12,252 bases of DNA from the NCBI GenBank assembly GCA_964346445.1, contig CAYFUI010000019.1, positions 1 to 12,252 of the forward strand, read 5' to 3'. The number at the start of each line of letters is the position of its first letter. Within the stretch, counting starts at the first letter, position 1. A program made the translations under genes and the position numbers. Shown piece by piece: positions 5,464-10,812 of this stretch. The stretch is from JAGOZV01 sp964346445. GTDB taxonomy: Bacteria > Patescibacteriota > Saccharimonadia > Saccharimonadales > Saccharimonadaceae. The notes under the pieces were generated by a model. The model saw nothing but the letters and a program-made list of their open reading frames with translations. It had not been told where the DNA came from and did not search any database.

Positions 5464-6095
5464 TGGGACAAAAAGTAAATCCAGCTAGTTTCCGCCTCCA
5501 AGTTACTAAAGACTGGAACTCACGTTGGTTCGCTACCAAAAAAGAGTTTCCTATTTGGCTTAAGCAAGACCACCAAATTCGTCAGGCGATTGAGGAGCGC
5601 TATAGCAGCCGTCCAACTATCGACCGTGTAGAAATTGAACGCTCAGCCAACCTAGTAACTGTTACTATCCACACCGCTAAAGCTGGTGTAGTGATAGGGC
5701 GTGGCGGTGCTGGCATAGCAGAATTAAAAACAATTATTGAAAAAATTGTTAAAATGCCAGTGCGCATAAATATTAGTGAAGTGCGTCGACCAGACTTGTC
5801 GGCGAAATTGGTTGCAGAAAATATTGCACGCCAACTTGAACGTCGTATCAATTTTCGTCGGGCTATCAAAATGGCCGCCCAAAACACCATGAACGCTGGC
5901 GCTAAGGGTGTGCGCATCCAGGTTGCCGGCCGGCTAAATAACGCAGAAATGGCACGCCGTGAAAAAATTAGTGAAGGCTCAGTGCCACTTCATACGCTAC
6001 GAGCCGATGTCGATTTTCATAGCGCCCGCGCCATGACACAATCTGGCATCATTGGTGTTAAAGTTTGGATCTATAAAGGTGAAAGGGCTAAATAA
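5463..6095 (+). CDS. rpsC: 30S ribosomal protein S3 (uS3)
   Basis: The protein has 210 residues (233 in E. coli); the C-terminal tail is short. It forms part of the mRNA entry channel and helicase site with S4 and S5. Seen: MGQKVNPASFRL start, KH type II domain with GRGG loop (79-82) in AGVVIGRGGAGI, then GAKGVRIQVAGRLNNAEMAR (146-165) and SVPLHTLRADVD. The final KVWIYKGE is conserved. A 2-nt gap leads to rplP. Confidence 0.97.
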   Translation: MGQKVNPASFRLQVTKDWNSRWFATKKEFPIWLKQDHQIRQAIEERYSSRPTIDRVEIERSANLVTVTIHTAKAGVVIGRGGAGIAELKTIIEKIVKMPVRINISEVRRPDLSAKLVAENIARQLERRINFRRAIKMAAQNTMNAGAKGVRIQVAGRLNNAEMARREKISEGSVPLHTLRADVDFHSARAMTQSGIIGVKVWIYKGERAK

Positions 6096-6097
6096 TT

Positions 6098-6517
6098 ATG
6101 CTATTACCAAAGAAAACCAAATTTAGAAAAGTTCGTAAAGGCAAAAACAAAGGTATTGCTACACGTGGTAACTATGTAGCATTCGGCGACTACGGCTTAC
6201 AGGCACAAAGCAACGAACGCGTAACCAGCCGCCAAATTGAGGCCGCTCGTCAAGCTATGACCCGCCACATTAAGCGTGGTGGCAAAATATGGATTAGAAT
6301 ATTTCCACACACACCAGTTACTCGCAAGCCACAAGATGTTAAGATGGGCAGCGGTAAAGGCAACCCAGAGTTTTTCGTAGCAAAAGTTAAAGCTGGAACC
6401 GTCATGTTTGAGATGAAGGGTGTAAGCGAAGAGGTTGCCCGTGAGGCTATGCGCCTGGCTAGCCACAAGCTTCCGGTTAAAACTAAATTTATCACAAAGG
6501 AGCAAATAAATGGCTAA
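6098..6517 (+). CDS. rplP: 50S ribosomal protein L16 (uL16)
   Basis: The protein has 139 residues, normal length. It organises the A-site tRNA region of the 50S. Seen: MLLPKKTKFRKVRKG start, QIEAARQAMTRHIKRGGKIW (46-65), MGSGKGNPEFFVA and EVAREAMRLASHKLP. The residue equivalent to E. coli Arg81, which is hydroxylated by RoxA (YcfD), is Lys82 here, so that modification would not be expected. The 3' end overlaps rpsQ by 8 nt, and its last codons (AAG GAG) form the rpsQ Shine-Dalgarno. In canonical operons rpmC (L29) lies at exactly this junction; there is no room for it here. Confidence 0.97.
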   Translation: MLLPKKTKFRKVRKGKNKGIATRGNYVAFGDYGLQAQSNERVTSRQIEAARQAMTRHIKRGGKIWIRIFPHTPVTRKPQDVKMGSGKGNPEFFVAKVKAGTVMFEMKGVSEEVAREAMRLASHKLPVKTKFITKEQING

Positions 6518-6788
6518 GACAATTATTGGTATTGTAACTTCAGATAAAGCTGATAAAACCATTACAATTACAGTTACTAGTCGGCAAACGCATCCACTTT
6601 ACGGCAAACAATATACCGCCAGTCGTAAATATACCGCCCATGATGAAAACAATGATGCACGTGTGGGCGATACCGTCCAAATTATCGAAACCCGTCCCAT
6701 TTCTAAGACTAAATCCTTTAAGCTTGATAAAGTGTTAGAACGTGGTAAAGGCAGTATAGAGATTAAAGAAGAGGAGGAGGTAGCCTAA
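6510..6788 (+). CDS. rpsQ: 30S ribosomal protein S17 (uS17)
   Basis: The protein has 92 residues, slightly longer than the usual 80-87. It binds 16S rRNA early. Seen: GIVTSDKADKTITITV (7-22), HPLYGK (28-33), AHDENN (43-48) and ETRPISKTKSFKL (60-72). The C-terminal tail after residue 78 ends in four Glu. Those GAG codons (6769-6780) are also the purine-rich Shine-Dalgarno for rplN, so the acidic end may be a by-product of that signal. ATG at 6510 follows AAAGGAG at 6496-6502 inside rplP. Confidence 0.96.
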   Translation: MAKTIIGIVTSDKADKTITITVTSRQTHPLYGKQYTASRKYTAHDENNDARVGDTVQIIETRPISKTKSFKLDKVLERGKGSIEIKEEEEVA

Positions 6789-6789
6789 T

Positions 6790-7158
6790 ATGATCCAACA
6801 AGAATCACGCCTAAAAGTTACCGATAACTCTGGTGCTAAAGAAATTCTTTGCATCCGTGTACTTGGTGGTACTCGGCGCCGCTACGCTAGGGTTGGCGAT
6901 GTCATTGTAGCTACTGTTAAGGATGCTAGCCCAACTGGTGGTGTCAAAAAGAAAACCATTGTACGCGCCGTAGTGGTACGCACTAAAGACAAAATTAAGC
7001 GTAAAGACGGCTCAACTATTGCTTTTGATGATAATGCTGCCGTCATTATTGGTGACGACAAAAACCCTAAAGGCACTCGCGTCTTTGGTCCAGTTCCACG
7101 TGAGCTACGAGATTTAGGCTATTCCAAAATTATTAGCCTAGCGCCGGAGGTACTATAA
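6790..7158 (+). CDS. rplN: 50S ribosomal protein L14 (uL14)
   Basis: The protein has 122 residues, the typical length. It sits on the 50S interface and is the binding site for the silencing factor RsfS. Seen: MIQQESRLKVTDNSGAKE start, CIRVLGG, ARVGDVIVATVKDASP, then DDNAAVIIGDDKNPKGTRVF and GPVPRELR near the end. It begins 1 nt after rpsQ and ends 1 nt before rplX. The first gene of the spc operon in E. coli, here it is joined to the S10-type genes without a promoter. Confidence 0.98.
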   Translation: MIQQESRLKVTDNSGAKEILCIRVLGGTRRRYARVGDVIVATVKDASPTGGVKKKTIVRAVVVRTKDKIKRKDGSTIAFDDNAAVIIGDDKNPKGTRVFGPVPRELRDLGYSKIISLAPEVL

Positions 7159-7159
7159 T

Positions 7160-7390
7160 ATGCATAAAATGAAAATTAAAAAAGGCGATACCGTTAAGAT
7201 AATTAGTGGGGCCAATAAAGGTGTAACTGCTAAAGTCATTAAGGTAAACACTAAAGACCAAACCCTCCTACTAGAAGGTGTAGGGGTTATGCATCGTCAC
7301 ATAAAACCAAGCCAACTAAACCCAACAGGTGGCTCAAAGGATATTCATGTACCTATTTCAGTACATAAAGTAAAAAAGGAGAATAAATAA
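7160..7390 (+). CDS. rplX: 50S ribosomal protein L24 (uL24), short form
   Basis: The protein has 76 residues; most bacterial L24 proteins have about 100-105. The N-terminal KOW motif (residues 5-35, KIKKGDTVKIISGANKG) and the exit-side hairpin (EGVGVMHRHIKPSQLN) are kept. The chain stops at ISVHKVKKENK, which aligns with about residue 74 of E. coli L24, so the last 25-30 residues are missing. The end is not a frameshift: stop and next start form a clean TAATG with the Shine-Dalgarno AAGGAG in the final codons. ATG 7160 is chosen because GGAGG at 7146-7150 is 9 nt upstream; ATG at 7169 is also possible. Confidence 0.94.
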   Translation: MHKMKIKKGDTVKIISGANKGVTAKVIKVNTKDQTLLLEGVGVMHRHIKPSQLNPTGGSKDIHVPISVHKVKKENK

Positions 7391-7977
7391 TGGCTAAAGA
7401 AACCAAACAGCCTACCGCTCCTCGCTTGAAAGCCTTGTATAGCGACAAGCTCGCTAAGGAACTACAGGCCGAATTAAAGTTAGACAATATTAACCAGGTA
7501 CCAAAGGTAGAGAAAATTGTCGTCAGCGTAGGAACCGGTAAAAAGAAAGATGATAAACGACACCTAGAGACAGTTAAGAACACTCTTGCTCGTATCACTG
7601 GCCAGGCGCCAGTAGAAAAACTGCCTAAAAAATCTATTGCCGGCTTTAAGATACGCGCTGGTATGGGTAGCCCTATAGGTGCCATGGTTACTCTGCGTGA
7701 TAGGCGCGCATACGAATTTCTTGACCGTTTTATTAATGTGGACCTACCAAGAGTACGTGACTTTCATGGCGTAAGTGCTAAAAGCTTTGACCAAAACGGT
7801 AACTTTAACTATGGTATAACCGACCAATCCATCTTTCCAGAACTTACTTTTGAAGAGACACAATTAGTGCATGGCTTACAGGTAACTGTAGTTATTAAAA
7901 ACAGTGACCCTCAAAAAAGTAAAGCATTATTAGAAAAATTTGGTATACCATTTGAAAAACAAGGAGGTGCTGCTTAA
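7390..7977 (+). CDS. rplE: 50S ribosomal protein L5 (uL5)
   Basis: The protein has 195 residues (about 180 usual), with the excess in the first 10 and last few residues. It binds 5S rRNA in the central protuberance and contacts P-site tRNA. Seen: PRLKALYSDKLAKEL, KVEKIVVSVGTG (39-50), KKSIAGFKIRAGMPIG-type region (80-97), LPRVRDFHGVS (119-129), the NFNYGITDQSIFPEL stretch and a C-terminal KALLEKFGIPF. The final Gly-Gly-Ala-Ala codons contain AAGGAGGTG, a near-perfect Shine-Dalgarno for rpsN. Both ends are TAATG overlaps. Confidence 0.97.
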   Translation: MAKETKQPTAPRLKALYSDKLAKELQAELKLDNINQVPKVEKIVVSVGTGKKKDDKRHLETVKNTLARITGQAPVEKLPKKSIAGFKIRAGMGSPIGAMVTLRDRRAYEFLDRFINVDLPRVRDFHGVSAKSFDQNGNFNYGITDQSIFPELTFEETQLVHGLQVTVVIKNSDPQKSKALLEKFGIPFEKQGGAA

Positions 7978-8246
7978 TGGCTAAGAAGTCAGCAATTGCG
8001 CGTGATGAAAAGCGTAAAAAAATGATCATCAAATACTCAGAAAAGCGGGCTGAATTAAAAGAGCTTGGCGACCAAGAGGGGCTTGCAAAGCTCCCACGAA
8101 ACAGTTCACCAACCCGCTGGAAGAACCGTGACATGCTTCATGGTCGTCCTCGTGGTTATATGCGTCGCTTTGGCCTCAGCCGGATAAACTTCCGCGAAAA
8201 AGCAAGCAAGGGTGAAATCCCTGGCGTAACAAAGAGTAGTTGGTAA
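7977..8246 (+). CDS. rpsN: 30S ribosomal protein S14 (uS14), zinc-free long form
   Basis: The protein has 89 residues. It lies in the 30S head between S3 and S10. It has the C-terminal block RRFGLSRINFREKASKGEIP and final TKSSW of S14. No Cys is present, so this is the long C-minus paralog without a zinc knuckle; the shorter C-plus type (about 61 residues, two CxxC) is excluded. The middle (NSSPTRWKNRDMLHGRPRGY) is conserved. It starts at a TAATG junction with rplE. Confidence 0.97.
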   Translation: MAKKSAIARDEKRKKMIIKYSEKRAELKELGDQEGLAKLPRNSSPTRWKNRDMLHGRPRGYMRRFGLSRINFREKASKGEIPGVTKSSW

Positions 8247-8263
8247 GGAAAGGAGAAGGAAAT

Positions 8264-8665
8264 ATGTCATTACAATCAACAGACCCAATCGCCGATCTCC
8301 TTACACGCATTCGAAATGCAGTAGCGGTAGGCAAGACTGAAATCACAGTCCCATCATCAAAAATGAAGGTGGCTATTTTAGAAGAATTAAAAAAAGCTAA
8401 ATATATTACAGGCTACAAAGTTGAAGCTGCGAAGCCACGAGATAATATCGTGGTGGAAATTAATAAACCAGGTACCAATTCAGTAATAAATAAAATTGAG
8501 AGGCTATCAAAGCCTGGGCGACGTGTATACGTTAAGTCTGCAGATATTCCAAAGGTAAAGAATGGCCGTGGCATTGTGCTTGTTAGCACCAGCCGTGGTA
8601 TTATTTCAGGCGACGAGGCTAAAAAGAATAAAGTTGGCGGAGAGTTGTTACTGTCAGTTTACTAA
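8264..8665 (+). CDS. rpsH: 30S ribosomal protein S8 (uS8)
   Basis: The protein has 133 residues from ATG 8264. A TTG-initiated frame from 8240 overlaps rpsN and runs through the ribosome site (AAAGGAGAAGG, 8249-8259), so it is rejected. S8 organises the 16S central domain; in E. coli it is also the spc operon repressor. Seen: DPIADLLTRIRNA (7-19), SKMKVAILEELKKAKYI, SKPGRRVYV and the C-terminal signature STSRGIISGDEAKK followed by KVGGELL. The TAA is followed in frame by TAG, TAG, TGA and TAA, five stops in a row. The next gene starts 46 nt later, the longest gap inside the block. Confidence 0.97.
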   Translation: MSLQSTDPIADLLTRIRNAVAVGKTEITVPSSKMKVAILEELKKAKYITGYKVEAAKPRDNIVVEINKPGTNSVINKIERLSKPGRRVYVKSADIPKVKNGRGIVLVSTSRGIISGDEAKKNKVGGELLLSVY

Positions 8666-8711
8666 TAGTAGTGATAATTAAGTAAAAGGTTAAGAAAGAA
8701 GAAAGGTTATT
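8666..8711 (+). other. S8-L6 spacer with tandem stops and duplicated ribosome site
   Basis: This 46-nt gap begins with four extra in-frame stop codons (8666-8677). It also contains the word AAAGGTTA twice (8685-8692 and 8702-8709); the second lies 5 nt before the rplF ATG and is the likely Shine-Dalgarno. No promoter or hairpin was convincing. Confidence 0.6.
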
Positions 8712-9245
8712 ATGAGTAGAATCGGAAAACTACCAATAGAAATACCATCTGGTGTGACAATTACGGTTAATGATGATAATATCGTCGTGACTGGTGCAAA
8801 AGGAACACTCCAGGTGCCGCGTCTATCTGAGCTAGACGTAACCAGTGACGACGGCAAAGTTGTTGTCACTCGTAAAAACGATGAACGCACTGCGCGTGCC
8901 CAGCACGGTTTGCAACGTTCTTTAATTAACAACGCTGTTATTGGCCTAACCAAAGGCTATGAAAAGAAGCTAGAAGTAAATGGTGTAGGCTTTAGGGTGA
9001 ATGGTGGAGGCCAAAACATTGAGTTGTCTTTAGGCTATTCGCACCCTGTTAAATACACTGCGCCTAGCGGCATTAACTTGACTGTTGAGAAAATGAATAT
9101 CACCGTAAGTGGTATTGATAAGCAGGCGGTTGGCCAGGTAGCTGCAGAAATACGCGCATTGAGAAAGCCTGAACCATACAAAGGTAAAGGTATTAAGTAT
9201 GCCGACGAAGAGGTTCGTCGTAAAGTTGGAAAGGCTGGTAAGTAG
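8712..9245 (+). CDS. rplF: 50S ribosomal protein L6 (uL6)
   Basis: The protein has 177 residues, standard. It lies near the factor-binding site and the sarcin-ricin loop. Two tandem L6 folds are seen. The first runs from MSRIGKLPIEIPSGV to about residue 80; the second begins near GVGFRVNG (91-98) and ends with the hallmark PEPYKGKGIKYADEEVRRK (153-171). Unlike most junctions in this block it is not coupled to the gene before it. It stops with TAG and rplR follows after 2 nt. Confidence 0.98.
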   Translation: MSRIGKLPIEIPSGVTITVNDDNIVVTGAKGTLQVPRLSELDVTSDDGKVVVTRKNDERTARAQHGLQRSLINNAVIGLTKGYEKKLEVNGVGFRVNGGGQNIELSLGYSHPVKYTAPSGINLTVEKMNITVSGIDKQAVGQVAAEIRALRKPEPYKGKGIKYADEEVRRKVGKAGK

Positions 9246-9247
9246 TC

Positions 9248-9601
9248 ATGGCTAAAAATGATAGCAAAAAACTTAGTAAGCAATTACGCAAAAACCGTGT
9301 CCGTTCACGCGTCAAAGGCACTAGCGAACGTCCACGTCTTAGTGTTACTATTAGTAACTTGCATGTACATGCACAAATTATCAACGATGATGAGCAGACT
9401 ACACTTGTGGCTAGTACCACTGTTGGTAGCAAGCAAACCGGTACCATGACAGAAAAAGCCCAGTTTGTCGGCACAGATATAGCTAAAAAAGCTAAGAAAG
9501 CTAAAATTAATAAAGTCGTGTTTGATCGTAATGGTAGGCTTTATGCCAAACGCTTACATGCCCTAGCCGAAGCAGCACGTAAAGAAGGATTGGAGTTTTA
9601 A
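9248..9601 (+). CDS. rplR: 50S ribosomal protein L18 (uL18)
   Basis: The protein has 117 residues, the usual length. It binds 5S rRNA together with L5. Seen: a basic N-terminus (KKLSKQLRKNRVRSRVKGT), SERPRLSVTISNLHVHAQII (26-45) and the C-terminal block VVFDRNGRLYAKRLHALAEA followed by ARKEGLEF. It lies 2 nt after rplF and 2 nt before rpsE. Confidence 0.97.
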   Translation: MAKNDSKKLSKQLRKNRVRSRVKGTSERPRLSVTISNLHVHAQIINDDEQTTLVASTTVGSKQTGTMTEKAQFVGTDIAKKAKKAKINKVVFDRNGRLYAKRLHALAEAARKEGLEF

Positions 9602-9603
9602 TA

Positions 9604-10215
9604 ATGGCTGAAGTTAAACAACCAGTGACTAACACCCAGAACAACCAGCGTCAAGCTGGTCCACGTCGTGGCGGTCCACGGCGTCGTAATGACCAAAGGC
9701 GCCCCCAAGAGCCTAAACAGTACGAAGAGGTTGTTATCAATATTGACCGGGTTTCACGTGTTGTAAAGGGTGGACGCCGCTTCCGCTTTAAAGCACTTGT
9801 AGTTGTCGGTAACAAAAAAGATTTAGTTGGCGTGGGTGTAGCTAAAGGGGCTGATGTTCAAGCCGCTGTACAAAAAGCTACCGATGTTGCAAAAAAGAAC
9901 TTTATCAAAGTGCCAATTGAAAACGACACCATTCCGCATGATGTGGAAGTTAAATACTCTGGTGCACGCGTCTTATTAAAACCAGCTGCCCCAGGAACAG
10001 GTATAATTGCTGGTGGAGTGGTTAGAGCAATTATTGGCGTCACCGGTATTAATAACCTCTTAACCAAATCCTTAGGCTCGACAAATAAAGTTAATATAGC
10101 CTATGCAACCATCGAAGCTTTAAAATCGTTAGTGCCCCGCGAAGAGTGGCTGACTACGGAGCAGAAAAAAGCCCCAGCTAAGGCTACTGCTAAAGCTCCC
10201 AAGGAGGATAAATAA
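9604..10215 (+). CDS. rpsE: 30S ribosomal protein S5 (uS5) with extended termini
   Basis: The protein has 203 residues (167 in E. coli). It contributes to decoding accuracy and the mRNA entry channel. The core runs from about residue 38 to 183: YEEVVINIDRVSRVVKGGRR with FRFKALVVVGN (40-70), then a C-terminal domain with LLKPAAPGTGIIAGGVVRAI (124-143) and the SLGSTNKVNI region. The first 37 residues are Gln/Arg/Gly/Pro-rich (PRRGGPRRRNDQRRP). The last 20 are an AKATAKAPK-type Lys/Ala tail, echoing the 570-899 protein and L22. In most bacteria rpmD (L30) would follow; here the stop overlaps rplO directly (TAATG). Confidence 0.97.
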   Translation: MAEVKQPVTNTQNNQRQAGPRRGGPRRRNDQRRPQEPKQYEEVVINIDRVSRVVKGGRRFRFKALVVVGNKKDLVGVGVAKGADVQAAVQKATDVAKKNFIKVPIENDTIPHDVEVKYSGARVLLKPAAPGTGIIAGGVVRAIIGVTGINNLLTKSLGSTNKVNIAYATIEALKSLVPREEWLTTEQKKAPAKATAKAPKEDK

Positions 10216-10712
10216 TGACAAAATATAATGAATTAGACATTTCTGCTGATAAAAAAATAAACCGGGTTGGCCGTGGTATTTCTGCCGGCCAAGGTAAAAC
10301 AGCTGGTCGTGGTACAAAAGGGCAAAAAGCTCGTAGTGGCAAAAAGTTACGTCCCAGCTTTGCTGGCGGCTCACGCACTCTTGTTACAGCTATTCCAAAG
10401 GGTAAAGGATTTAAGAGTTTGCGGACTCCAGCCCAAGTTGTCTTCTTAGATGAGCTGGATGGCTTTAAAGGTAAGCTTGTTGACAACTTTGCGCTGTACG
10501 AAGCTGGCCTAATTAATACACCATATCATGCCGTTAAAATTATCCTACGTGGTAATTTAAATGACAAGGTGGACGTTAAAGTCCAAGCTGCTTCAAAAAA
10601 TGTTAAGCAAGCCATCAAAGATAAGGGCGGCACTTTTGAGGCCATTCCTACACCATTGAAAGTTTCGGAAAAAGTTGACACTAAAGCTGCTTCTAAAGAC
10701 GCAAAGAAGTAG
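10215..10712 (+). CDS. rplO: 50S ribosomal protein L15 (uL15)
   Basis: The protein has 165 residues (144 in E. coli). It is a late 50S assembly protein with a long basic N-terminal extension into 23S rRNA. Seen: GRGISAGQGKTAGRGTKGQK (19-38), PSFAGG, IPKGKGF and a C-terminal domain with VKIILRGNLNDKVDVK. The final 15-20 residues are a charged tail (SEKVDTKAASKDAKK). The Shine-Dalgarno AAGGAGGAT lies in the last codons of rpsE. It ends with TAG and is the last gene of the ribosomal block, followed by a hairpin. Confidence 0.97.
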   Translation: MTKYNELDISADKKINRVGRGISAGQGKTAGRGTKGQKARSGKKLRPSFAGGSRTLVTAIPKGKGFKSLRTPAQVVFLDELDGFKGKLVDNFALYEAGLINTPYHAVKIILRGNLNDKVDVKVQAASKNVKQAIKDKGGTFEAIPTPLKVSEKVDTKAASKDAKK

Positions 10713-10724
10713 ACTTCGCTGAAT

Positions 10725-10762
10725 TCTTGGCCTAATGTAGTATAATTACAGTTAGGCCAAGA
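10725..10762 (+). promoter_or_regulatory. Hairpin between rplO and secY with TATAAT in the loop
   Basis: TCTTGGCCTAA (10725-10735) and TTAGGCCAAGA (10752-10762) pair perfectly over 11 bp. The arms extend inwards by TGTA/TACA (10736-10739 with 10747-10750, one bulged G), leaving a 7-nt loop. TATAAT (10741-10746) fills most of that loop. After the stem comes GGGTTCATTTT, only a weak U-run, so complete termination is unlikely. It may attenuate transcription, mark an RNase processing site, or, as DNA, be an operator around a promoter. The best -35 candidate (CTGAAT, 16-bp spacer) is poor. Confidence 0.55.
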
Positions 10763-10812
10763 GGGTTCATTTTAAAATAGGGTTGTAGCCAGATAGGAAA
10801 AGACTGAAAGTT

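Noticed and set aside
8240..8263. Upstream TTG extension of S8
   Set aside because: It overlaps rpsN and encodes the ribosome-site purines; the conserved S8 N-terminus begins at ATG 8264.
8640..8711. Possible promoter before rplF (TTGTTA at 8645-8650 with GATAAT at 8673-8678)
   Set aside because: The spacer is 22 bp, too long for a sigma70-type promoter.
10741..10746. TATAAT as a firm secY promoter
   Set aside because: No good -35 at 16-18 bp and no extended -10 TGn; kept only as one reading of the hairpin.
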